A stretch of DNA of 64,000 bases, from the NCBI GenBank assembly GCA_902575095.1, contig CACGPY010000005.1:1-64000 (forward strand). The letters are read 5' to 3'. Position 1 is the first letter of the stretch, and every line of letters starts with the position of its first letter. Under the pieces are notes generated by a model, which was given only the letters and a program-made list of their open reading frames with translations, was not told the origin of the DNA and did not search any database. The DNA is from an uncultured Pelagibacteraceae bacterium. Lineage in GTDB: Bacteria > Pseudomonadota > Alphaproteobacteria > Pelagibacterales > Pelagibacteraceae. Position numbers and translations under genes: made by a program. Shown here in pieces: positions 54,919 to 63,572 of this stretch.

Positions 54919-55049
54919 CCCCAAAAAAAAATAAAAAAACCAATAAAAATGCGGTTTTTTGATCAAAAAAACACTTCACTGTAACTTCGTTTTTTACTAT
55001 GGTTCCCGACAAGTTATTCGGTGATGGGTAATTAATCTATTTGTCCGAG

Positions 55050-55067
55050 TAGTTTATATATAAACTA
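55050..55067. promoter_or_regulatory. Perfect 18-bp palindrome TAGTTTATATATAAACTA upstream of proteorhodopsin
   Basis: Read directly; ends 31 bp before the rhodopsin ATG; divergent promoter interval. Confidence 0.6.
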
Positions 55068-55098
55068 AACGAAAACTAAACAAACGAGGGAGGTTTTC

Positions 55099-55869
55099 AT
55101 GAGAAAATTAGGTCTTATAGCTTTAGCAACTGTTGCCTTTTTAGGTATTACTAGTTCAGCTAATGCTGCGACTGCCATGTTAGAAGTCAATGATTTTGTA
55201 GGAATTTCATTCTGGCTTGTATCAATGGGTATGATCGCAACTACAGTATTCTTTTTTGCTGAAAGAAACACGGTAGCTGCATCATGGAGAACATCTTTAA
55301 CTGTAGCAGGACTTGTAACTGGTGTTGCATTTGTTCACTACATGTATATGAGAGAAGTTTGGGTGACTACAGGTGATACACCAACAGTATACAGATATAT
55401 TGATTGGTTAATCACAGTGCCACTTCAAATGATCGAATTCTATCTAATCTTGGCAGCTGTAAGAAAAGTGCCAACTTCTATATTCTGGAAGCTATTAATT
55501 GGTTCATTAGTAATGTTAATCGGTGGATATTTAGGTGAAGCTGGTTACATTCAACCATTTGTAGGTTTTGTAATTGGAATGGCTGGATGGATTTACATCT
55601 TGTTTGAAATATTCTCTGGTGAAGCTGGAACTTTAGCTGCAAAAGCTGGTAACAAAGCTATGTCTACTGCTTTCAGTGCTATGAGAATAATTGTAACTAT
55701 TGGTTGGGCTATATATCCTTTAGGATATATTTTTGGTTACCTAACTGGTGGAGTTGATGCAAATTCTTTAAACATCATTTACAATTTAGCTGACTTTGTT
55801 AACAAGATCGCTTTTGGTCTAGTTATCTGGGCAGCTGCAATGCAAAACACAAGATTAGCATCTAGATAA
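55099..55869 (+). CDS. Proteorhodopsin, predicted blue-absorbing (Gln at tuning site)
   Basis: Signal peptide; RYIDWLITVPLQMIEFYLIL (acceptor Asp, donor Glu, tuning Gln); NLADFVNKIAFG retinal Lys. Confidence 0.98.
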   Translation: MRKLGLIALATVAFLGITSSANAATAMLEVNDFVGISFWLVSMGMIATTVFFFAERNTVAASWRTSLTVAGLVTGVAFVHYMYMREVWVTTGDTPTVYRYIDWLITVPLQMIEFYLILAAVRKVPTSIFWKLLIGSLVMLIGGYLGEAGYIQPFVGFVIGMAGWIYILFEIFSGEAGTLAAKAGNKAMSTAFSAMRIIVTIGWAIYPLGYIFGYLTGGVDANSLNIIYNLADFVNKIAFGLVIWAAAMQNTRLASR

Positions 55870-55888
55870 TAGATATTAATTTATAAAA

Positions 55889-55925
55889 AAAAGGGCAGGT
55901 ACGTTTTACGTACTTGCCCTTTTTC
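55889..55925 (+). terminator. Rho-independent terminator after proteorhodopsin
   Basis: AAAAAGGGCAGGTACG / CGTACTTGCCCTTTTT hairpin with T-run. Confidence 0.93.
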
Positions 55926-55948
55926 TTTAGAAGCTTATATATAAGATT

Positions 55949-56083
55949 ATGGAAATATCAAAACCTTACAAAGGTAAAGGAAAACGAAAAATAAAAAAGA
56001 TGCCTTTTACGGTAAAGGGGTACATTTTGTATTATGCTTTTTTTTGGGCTGTAATAATTTCAATTTATTTAGCTTATTATTAA
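55949..56083 (+). CDS. 44-aa basic single-TM mini-protein between proteorhodopsin and ferredoxin
   Basis: MEISKPYKGKGKRKIKKMPFTVKGYILYYAFFWAVIISIYLAYY*; ends 3 nt before the ferredoxin ATG; not on the ORF track. Confidence 0.6.
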   Translation: MEISKPYKGKGKRKIKKMPFTVKGYILYYAFFWAVIISIYLAYY

Positions 56084-56086
56084 TTA

Positions 56087-56407
56087 ATGACAAAAGTAAT
56101 TTATAAAGATTTCAAAGGAAATTCTATAACTATTGAAGTTGAAAATGGTCTCTCAGTAATGGAGGGTGCTATTCAAAATGAAATCCCAGGAATCGATGCT
56201 GATTGTGGTGGAGCGATGGCATGTGCAACTTGCCATGTTTATGTAAAAGACGAATGGTTAAATAAAATTCCAAAAGCTGAAGATGCTGAAGTTGATATGA
56301 TTGATATGGCATATGAACCAAAAAAAAATAGTAGATTGAGTTGTCAAATAATAGTTACTGATGAATTAAATGGTATAGAAGTTACAACACCAGAAAAGCA
56401 AACCTGA
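56087..56407 (+). CDS. Adrenodoxin-type 2Fe-2S ferredoxin
   Basis: CGGAMACATCHVYV cluster ligands and C-terminal LSCQ. Confidence 0.96.
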   Translation: MTKVIYKDFKGNSITIEVENGLSVMEGAIQNEIPGIDADCGGAMACATCHVYVKDEWLNKIPKAEDAEVDMIDMAYEPKKNSRLSCQIIVTDELNGIEVTTPEKQT

Positions 56408-57420
56408 TGAAAAAAAAAGATGTGATTATAATTGGAGCTGGACCAGTAGGTCTGTTTGCTGTTCATCAATTAGGTATAAAAGGTCTTAAAGCAGTAGTTA
56501 TAGATAATCTTGATAAAGTAGGTGGACAATGTATTGAATTATATCCAGATAAACCAATTTACGATATCCCTGCAGTGCCTGAGTGTACTGGTGAAGAGCT
56601 TACAAAAAGATTATTAGAACAAATAAAACCATTCAAAACTGAGTTTTATTTAAAGGACAGAGTTGAGGAAGTTCATCAAGAAAAAGAAAATTGGATTGTA
56701 AAAACAAATAACAAAGAAGAGTTCATAGCTCCCAACATAATAATTGCGGGTGGAGTAGGTTCTTTTGAGCCTAGAAAAATTTCTTTAAAAGAAAGCGAAA
56801 AATTTGAAGGGAAATCCATATTTTATGCTGTGAGAAATAAAGATGATTTTAAAAATAAAAATATTTCAATTTTTGGAGGCGGTGACTCAGCTTTAGATTG
56901 GGCTTTAGAACTCTCGAAATTTTCAAAAATAACATTAATTCATAGAAGAAATGAGTTTAGAGGTTCAGAACATACACTATCAGCAATAAGAAAATTAGAA
57001 CAAGAGGGGAAGGTTTCTATAAAAACTCCTTGCCAAATAGTGTCTTTAGAAAGTGAAAAAGAATTAAAATCAATTACTATTAAATACGATGATGGAAAAA
57101 CCGAAAAAATTCCTACTGATGTTATTCTTGGTTTTTTCGGATTAATCATGAAACTTGGCCCAATTGCTGAGTGGGGGCTGAATATGAATAAAAAAACTAT
57201 TGAGGTTAATCCAGAGAATTTTGAAACTAATAAAAAAGGAATATTCGCTGCTGGCGATATTTGTAGCTATCCTGGTAAATTAAAATTAATTTTATCAGGA
57301 TTTCACGAAGTAGCTCTTGCCTCTGTTGAGTGTTTTAAAAGAGCAAGACCTGATGAAAAATACAGATTTGAATTTACTACATCATCTAAAACAATTCATG
57401 ATAGGTTAGGTAAAAAGTGA
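56407..57420 (+). CDS. Thioredoxin reductase-like ferredoxin--NADP(+) reductase
   Basis: IIGAGPVGLFAVHQLG, IFGGGDSALDWALEL, GIFAAGDICSYPGKLKLILSGFHE. Confidence 0.94.
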   Translation: MKKKDVIIIGAGPVGLFAVHQLGIKGLKAVVIDNLDKVGGQCIELYPDKPIYDIPAVPECTGEELTKRLLEQIKPFKTEFYLKDRVEEVHQEKENWIVKTNNKEEFIAPNIIIAGGVGSFEPRKISLKESEKFEGKSIFYAVRNKDDFKNKNISIFGGGDSALDWALELSKFSKITLIHRRNEFRGSEHTLSAIRKLEQEGKVSIKTPCQIVSLESEKELKSITIKYDDGKTEKIPTDVILGFFGLIMKLGPIAEWGLNMNKKTIEVNPENFETNKKGIFAAGDICSYPGKLKLILSGFHEVALASVECFKRARPDEKYRFEFTTSSKTIHDRLGKK

Positions 57421-58043
57421 TTGAGTTGCTTACCGCCAATACTCCAAACGGTAAGAAAATATCTATAATGCTAGAGGAGATTAAATTTGATTACAAAGTT
57501 ACAAAAATTAATATTTCTAAAGATGAACAGTTTAAACCTGAATTTAAAAAAATAAGTCCCTTTAGTAAAACTCCAGTGATAATTGACCATGATAAAAAAA
57601 TAAGTTTGTTTGAGTCTGGAGCAATATTAATTTATTTAGGAGATAAAAGTGGAAAGTTTTACGACAAAAATCAAAGAACAGTAATCAATCAATGGTTAAT
57701 GGGTCAAATGGCTTATGTGGGCCCAATGTTGGGTCAGCATCATCAATTTCATCATTATAATCCTGGGAAAAGTGAATTTGGAGAAAATAGATATTTTAAA
57801 ATTTCAAAGAGAATTTACAATGAACTTGAAGAAAGGCTGTCTAGCTCTAAATTTTTAGCAGGAGAGGATTATACTATAGCTGATATTGCTACATTTCCTT
57901 GGATTGCCCGTCACGAGTGGCATGATATTGGTCTGAAAAAGTTTAAAAACTTAACTAGATGGTATAAAGAAATCTCAAAAAGGAAAGCGGTGCAAAAGGG
58001 ATTTGATCTTTTAAATAAAGGAGAAACAATTCCTAAAGTTTAA
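57417..58043 (+). CDS. Glutathione S-transferase family protein (YghU/YfcG-like)
   Basis: TPNGKKISIMLEE, SPFSKTPVIID, ESGAILIYLGDKSGKF, TIADIATFPWIARHEW. Confidence 0.9.
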   Translation: MIELLTANTPNGKKISIMLEEIKFDYKVTKINISKDEQFKPEFKKISPFSKTPVIIDHDKKISLFESGAILIYLGDKSGKFYDKNQRTVINQWLMGQMAYVGPMLGQHHQFHHYNPGKSEFGENRYFKISKRIYNELEERLSSSKFLAGEDYTIADIATFPWIARHEWHDIGLKKFKNLTRWYKEISKRKAVQKGFDLLNKGETIPKV

Positions 58044-58465
58044 TCATCTACAAATATTTTCTCGTCTCTTTCATGTCTCTCTTGAGCTTCAATAGATAAT
58101 GTAGCAACAGGTCGCGCCATTAGTCTTTTTAAGCCAATAGGTTCTCCTGTCTCTTCACAATAACCATATGAACCATCTTTGATCCTTTGTAGGGCAGAAT
58201 TAATTTTAGAAATTAGTTTTCTACTTCTATTTAAAGCTTTCATTTCTACCGATTTATCAGTGTATGAAGATGCTTGATCGACAATATCTGCAGAAGATAC
58301 ATTATCATCGGTAGAGTTTAGTAAATTACCTAAATTATTAGCCTTAATTATTTCTCTTTTCCAATTTAATAACTCATCGGTAAAAAATTTTTTATGCTTA
58401 GCACACATATATTTTTCCTTAGAGTTAGGAATATATTTTTTTTTAGTAGTGGTTTTTTTTACCAT
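58040..58465 (-). CDS. dksA: DksA/TraR-family regulator lacking the four-Cys zinc finger
   Basis: LQRIKDGSYGYCEETGEPIGLKRLMARPVATLSIEAQERHERDEK. Confidence 0.9.
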   Translation of the reverse strand: MVKKTTTKKKYIPNSKEKYMCAKHKKFFTDELLNWKREIIKANNLGNLLNSTDDNVSSADIVDQASSYTDKSVEMKALNRSRKLISKINSALQRIKDGSYGYCEETGEPIGLKRLMARPVATLSIEAQERHERDEKIFVDD

Positions 58466-58540
58466 TTTTCGAATTTGGCGAGTATATGTTTGATTTTAGT
58501 CGTGTCAATAGCTTATAAATTGTAATAATTACATATTTAT

Positions 58541-59914
58541 ATGATACTTAAAAAAAATATTATTAAAGCATTTTATCTTTTTCTTTTTTCCCATTTAATA
58601 ATTTGGACAATAGTACCTACGATCTCTAATGTTAATTTACCTTTAGATGTAATCGAAGCATTAGCTTGGGGAAGTAATTTAGATTGGGGTTTTAATAAAC
58701 ACCCGCCTTTCAGCGCTTTCGCAGTCGAATTTTTTTATTTGATATTTGGTAAAAATGATTGGTCCTATTATTTATTGAGTCAAATTTTCGTAGTTATTTC
58801 TTTTTATTTTGTATGGAAACTTTCTTATGATTTTTTTGAAGACAAAATATATCCATTACTATCTGTTTTAATTTTATCCGGGATTTATTTCTATAATTTC
58901 ACTACCCCTGAATTTAATGTAAACGTTAGTCAATTACCTTTTTGGGCTTTATCAGTCTATTTTTTTTGGAAAGGACTACATCATAACAAAAAAATCGCTT
59001 GGATATTATTCGGAATTTTTTCTGCATTAGGTTTTTTATCAAAATACTTATTTATCTATATTCTTTTGGCTTTATTAATTTTTTTAATTTTAAATTTTAA
59101 AAAATATCGTAAATCAATAAAAAATTACCTATTATCAATCTTAATTTCTTTGATTTTACTTACTCCTCATTTTATTTGGTTGTTTGATAATAATTTTAAA
59201 ACAATTTTTTATGGCCTAGAAAGATCTGGCCTATCAGATTTTATTTTAATAGACCACATTAAAAACCCACTAATTTTTTTGTTAAAACAATTAACTATTT
59301 TAATCCCATTTTTTATTATGGGTGCAGCTATTATTAAAAATTATAAGTGTAAGATTAATACAAAAGATAAAAAAACTTTATTTTTAATTTCAATAAATTT
59401 AATTCCATTGATACTTATGTTAATAACATCTATTTTAACCGGCGCAAAAATAAGAACAATGTGGATGACACCTTTTTACTTATTTTTAGGAACTTTGTTC
59501 ATATTTATATTTAAACAATGTATTGAAACAAAAAAAATAAAAAGATTTTACTATATCTTTTTAACATTTTTCATCTTTTCTCCTACAGCCTATTTAGGTA
59601 TTTCGTTGTTAGACGAAACAAAAAGAACGGATTATCCAGGTAAAGAAATTGCAAGACTCGTTCAAAATAAATGGAATGATAATTTTATGAACGAAATAAA
59701 AATCGTTATAGGAGATGAGTGGTCAGCGGGTAACTTATCTTACCATTTAAACTCTAGACCTATTTGGATAAATGAACTTAAAAATAATACTTCTAATATA
59801 ACGGATGAACAAGGTGTAATTTATACTGGAAACCCAAAAATACTTAAAAAAATCTGTCCTGGAGTATTTGGAACCATAAAACCATATGGTTACTGTATGA
59901 TTGGAAAAAGATGA
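58541..59914 (+). CDS. GT39/ArnT-like integral membrane glycosyltransferase
   Basis: EALAWGSNLDWGFNKHPPFSAF; multi-TM. Confidence 0.8.
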   Translation: MILKKNIIKAFYLFLFSHLIIWTIVPTISNVNLPLDVIEALAWGSNLDWGFNKHPPFSAFAVEFFYLIFGKNDWSYYLLSQIFVVISFYFVWKLSYDFFEDKIYPLLSVLILSGIYFYNFTTPEFNVNVSQLPFWALSVYFFWKGLHHNKKIAWILFGIFSALGFLSKYLFIYILLALLIFLILNFKKYRKSIKNYLLSILISLILLTPHFIWLFDNNFKTIFYGLERSGLSDFILIDHIKNPLIFLLKQLTILIPFFIMGAAIIKNYKCKINTKDKKTLFLISINLIPLILMLITSILTGAKIRTMWMTPFYLFLGTLFIFIFKQCIETKKIKRFYYIFLTFFIFSPTAYLGISLLDETKRTDYPGKEIARLVQNKWNDNFMNEIKIVIGDEWSAGNLSYHLNSRPIWINELKNNTSNITDEQGVIYTGNPKILKKICPGVFGTIKPYGYCMIGKR

Positions 59915-60783
59915 AAAAAATAATAATTTTAATACCGGTGTACAATGATTGGAAATCATTAAAAAAACTACTTATCGAGATTAATGAAATTATTAAATCT
60001 TTTAATGATATTAATTTTGAGTGTCTGATCGTAAATGATGCTTCAACGGCTGAGTCATCAGAAATACATAAGCCAAGTAATATTGGGTTAGTAGAAATTT
60101 TAAATATGAGAGAGAATAAAGGTCATGCTAGGTGTAACGCATTTGGGATAAGATACATTTTTCAAAATAAAAAATTTGATTACTTAATTTTAATGGATGG
60201 TGATGGCGAAGATAGACCGGAAGAAATTAAAAATTTAGTTGAAAAGATAAAAGAAAATCCAAATTTCTCAGTTGTGGCAAAAAGAATTAAGAGATCTGAA
60301 GGCCTTTTTTTTCAATTTCTTTATCAATTACATAAACTTATTACTTATATATTCACTGGAAAAAATGTTAATTTTGGAAATTATAGCATACTAACAAGAA
60401 CCGATGTAGAAAAGCTTCATTCAAAAGCGAGTTTGTGGAGCAGTTTTTCTGGAAGTGTTAAGAAAAACTTAAAACATTTAAATGAAATTAATTCAATAAG
60501 AGGATTAAGGTATTTTGGCCCATCTCAAATGTCTCTGTTAAAACTTATAATTCATTCATTTTCTATTATTGCCGTTTTTAAATATAATGTGTTTTTTAGA
60601 TCAACTTTAATGTTGATTGCTTTGACATATTTAAATTCATATTTAGGAAATATAACAATATTTTCTCAAGTTTTAATTGTGATTTTTAATCTCATAATTT
60701 TTATAGTTTCTCAAAGAGAACAAAAAAAAGATTTAATTAACAGCCATAATAATCTTGATAATATAAAAAAAATTACGCACTAA
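59911..60783 (+). CDS. Family 2 glycosyltransferase (polyprenyl-phosphate sugar synthase-like)
   Basis: IIILIPVYNDWKSLKKLL, LIVNDAST, LMDGDGEDRPEEI; two C-terminal TM helices. Confidence 0.85.
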   Translation: MKKIIILIPVYNDWKSLKKLLIEINEIIKSFNDINFECLIVNDASTAESSEIHKPSNIGLVEILNMRENKGHARCNAFGIRYIFQNKKFDYLILMDGDGEDRPEEIKNLVEKIKENPNFSVVAKRIKRSEGLFFQFLYQLHKLITYIFTGKNVNFGNYSILTRTDVEKLHSKASLWSSFSGSVKKNLKHLNEINSIRGLRYFGPSQMSLLKLIIHSFSIIAVFKYNVFFRSTLMLIALTYLNSYLGNITIFSQVLIVIFNLIIFIVSQREQKKDLINSHNNLDNIKKITH

Positions 60784-60907
60784 AAAATTGCAATAAGAGT
60801 CCTAAACGGAATCAAAAAGGAATCAAAACATGAACATTTATATAAGTTTTTGATGTATTGTGGATAGGGCTAAAGGTACGTATTGTGAAACAATTTTAAA
60901 AAATTTT

Positions 60908-61270
60908 ATGAAATTATTAAAATGCCATTGTGGGGCTATAGAAGCTAAAATAAATGTTCCAGACAATTTAGAAAAAATTTTACGCTGCAATTGTTCACTT
61001 TGTAAACGAAAAGGAGCAATAATGTCCATGGTTAAGAATGAAAATTTTAAAATTACTAAAGGAGAAAACAAGTTAAAAATCTATCAATTTCATACCAAGG
61101 TTGCGAAGCATTTTTTTTGTTCAATATGTGGAGTTTATACTCATCATAATCCAAGGTCAAATCCAGCAATGACAGGATTTAATTTAGGCTGCATCGATGA
61201 AATAGATACTTTTGATTTAAAAAATATCTCAATCAATGACGGTCATAATCATCCATTAGATAAGAAATAA
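60908..61270 (+). CDS. GFA/CENP-V family zinc-binding protein
   Basis: MKLLKCHCGAIEAKI, LRCNCSLCKRKGAIM, KHFFCSICGVYTHHNPRSNP; start moved to 60908. Confidence 0.88.
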   Translation: MKLLKCHCGAIEAKINVPDNLEKILRCNCSLCKRKGAIMSMVKNENFKITKGENKLKIYQFHTKVAKHFFCSICGVYTHHNPRSNPAMTGFNLGCIDEIDTFDLKNISINDGHNHPLDKK

Positions 61271-61273
61271 AAA

Positions 61274-62194
61274 ATGGAAGATAATCATCTAAAATATCAA
61301 AAAGTAAAAAAAAAATATCTAAATTTTATTCGATCGCAAGAAGTCATGTCTGAACCCTTTAGAGATAAATTACAGCAATTAAATAAATTTTATTTACCTA
61401 TTAGTAAAATTATTAGTGATGATTATTTTAAGAAAAAAAAAACCAAATTAATCGGCTTAACTGGAGGGCAAGGAACCGGCAAATCAACCATTTCAAAAAT
61501 TTTAAAAATAATTTTAAAAGAGGCCTATAAACTAGAAACAGTAATATTTTCTATTGATGATTTTTATAAGACCTTAAATGAGAGGGAAGTAATGTCAAAA
61601 ACCATTAATTCATTATTTCTTACAAGAGGTGTACCGGGTACCCACGATACTAAAATGTTATTTCGATGTATTAAAAAGCTGAAAAATAAGAAGTTCAAAA
61701 AATTAACCATGCCTAAATTTGATAAATCTATAGATAATAGATCTCCAAAAAATAAATGGTTTAAAGTCAAAAAAAAACCCAATATTATTATCTTTGAGGG
61801 ATGGTGTGTGGGCGCAACCGCTCAAAAAAATAAAGATTTAAATTTTCCAATAAATCAACTAGAAAAACAAAGGGATATCGAAAAAATTTGGAGGCAAAAA
61901 GTAAATTTGGAACTAAAAAAGAATTACAGTAAAATTTACAATTTAATAGATAAATTAATTTTCTTAAAAGTACCAAGTTTCAAATATGTTTTAAAATGGA
62001 GAACGCTACAAGAAAAAAAATTAAGAATTAACGGCAAGGGAAATAAAATTATGAATAATGAACAAATTAAACATTTTATTATGTACTATGAAAGAATTAC
62101 AAAACATATGTTAAAAACTCTTCCAACTAAATCTGATATAGTGATAAGTATTGATAAAAGCCATAGACTAAAATCGATAAAATTTAACAAATGA
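61274..62194 (+). CDS. D-glycerate 3-kinase-like P-loop kinase
   Basis: IGLTGGQGTGKSTISKIL, FSIDDFYKT, TRGVPGTHDTKML, IIFEGWCVGA. Confidence 0.85.
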   Translation: MEDNHLKYQKVKKKYLNFIRSQEVMSEPFRDKLQQLNKFYLPISKIISDDYFKKKKTKLIGLTGGQGTGKSTISKILKIILKEAYKLETVIFSIDDFYKTLNEREVMSKTINSLFLTRGVPGTHDTKMLFRCIKKLKNKKFKKLTMPKFDKSIDNRSPKNKWFKVKKKPNIIIFEGWCVGATAQKNKDLNFPINQLEKQRDIEKIWRQKVNLELKKNYSKIYNLIDKLIFLKVPSFKYVLKWRTLQEKKLRINGKGNKIMNNEQIKHFIMYYERITKHMLKTLPTKSDIVISIDKSHRLKSIKFNK

Positions 62195-63480
62195 AACAAA
62201 TAATTTTAATAATTTTTTTTTTATCTTATGCAAGTTTACTTCAAGCAGAAGATAATTTAAAATTCTTTATTGAAAAAGCCCTAGTAAATAATTTACAATT
62301 AAATGCTGAAAGAAAAAGTTTTGAGTCTACTAAGCAAAGTAAAAATATTTCAAGAAGTGAATTTTTGCCAAGTATTACTCTTTCAGGAGATCAAACAAGC
62401 ACCTTGTCCACTAATCAAACTAATCAAAGTGGATCGAGTATAGCTGACTCTAATTCAGACTCCGAGAGCACAAAAATTTCTGTAGAGCAAAAAATTTTTT
62501 CTGGTTTCAAAGGATTAAATACATTTAAAAAATCTGAACTTGAAGTTAAAAAAGCTAAATTATTATTAAAAAAAACTGAACAGCAAACAATTTTAGATAC
62601 AGCGTCAGCTTATTTTGATTTGATTTTTAAATTTAAGAATGAAGAATTTAACTCACTAAATGTTAACTTATTTGAAAGACAAGTTGATTCAGATAATGCT
62701 AGACTTCAAAAAGGAGAAATTACTTTAACTGATTTAGCTCAATCGGAATCCTCATTAGCTGGTGCAAGAGCTAATTTAATTAAGGCAAAAACTGAATTAT
62801 TGTCTTCAAAAATTAGTTTTGAAAGAGTGACCAGAGAGAGGTCACCCAATACAAAAAATCTTAATGAAAAAATTTTATTATCATTACCAAACTCTCTTAA
62901 CGAATCTCTCCAATTAGCTGAGATAAACAATACAGATCTTTTAGTTTCTAAATTAGATTACGAAATAGCTGTTAAAGAATTGAATATAGAGCGAGCTAGA
63001 TTATCTCCATCTGCGTCAGTAAATTACTCTAAATCAGAAAATAGTGATTTTAGTTCTACTATAGATGAAAATGATCAGGAAACTATTAAAGCTACTGTTA
63101 CATGGCCTATTATTAAAGGAGGTGAAAATATCTCAACAATTAAGAAATCATCGTATAATAAAGAGAAATATCAACTTATATTACAAGATACTAAAAATAA
63201 AATTAATACTGAAATAACAAATGCCTGGTCTAAATATCAATCATCTGAAAGCGTATTAGATGCAACTAGGGCGCAACTTAAAGCCGCTGAAATAGCTAAT
63301 GAAGGTATTACTTTAGAGTACGATTCAGGTAATACAAGAACTACTCTTGAACTAATTCAATCTAGAAGTTTACTTTTAGATGCTAGAATTGCTTTTGCTA
63401 AATCCGAAAGAGATTTCATAATATCTCAGTTTGAACTTGCTAAACAGCTTGGCTCATTATCTATTAAATCAATTAAATAG
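62191..63480 (+). CDS. tolC: TolC-family outer membrane efflux protein
   Basis: Signal peptide; NISRSEFLPSITLSGD; paired OEP coiled-coil repeats. Confidence 0.9.
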   Translation: MKQIILIIFFLSYASLLQAEDNLKFFIEKALVNNLQLNAERKSFESTKQSKNISRSEFLPSITLSGDQTSTLSTNQTNQSGSSIADSNSDSESTKISVEQKIFSGFKGLNTFKKSELEVKKAKLLLKKTEQQTILDTASAYFDLIFKFKNEEFNSLNVNLFERQVDSDNARLQKGEITLTDLAQSESSLAGARANLIKAKTELLSSKISFERVTRERSPNTKNLNEKILLSLPNSLNESLQLAEINNTDLLVSKLDYEIAVKELNIERARLSPSASVNYSKSENSDFSSTIDENDQETIKATVTWPIIKGGENISTIKKSSYNKEKYQLILQDTKNKINTEITNAWSKYQSSESVLDATRAQLKAAEIANEGITLEYDSGNTRTTLELIQSRSLLLDARIAFAKSERDFIISQFELAKQLGSLSIKSIK

Positions 63481-63518
63481 CTGTTTTTTATGTGAACATT
63501 TTAATTTCTTGATAAAGA

Positions 63519-63537
63519 GAACAAAATGTGTACATTT
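63519..63537. promoter_or_regulatory. SOS-box-like GAAC-N7-GTAC overlapping the dyad AAATGT-GT-ACATTT upstream of recA
   Basis: One mismatch from alphaproteobacterial GAAC-N7-GAAC (reverse of GTTC-N7-GTTC); located 36 bp before the recA ATG. Confidence 0.45.
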
Positions 63538-63572
63538 ATATATATGATTCGAATAACAAAAAAGGATAAAAA

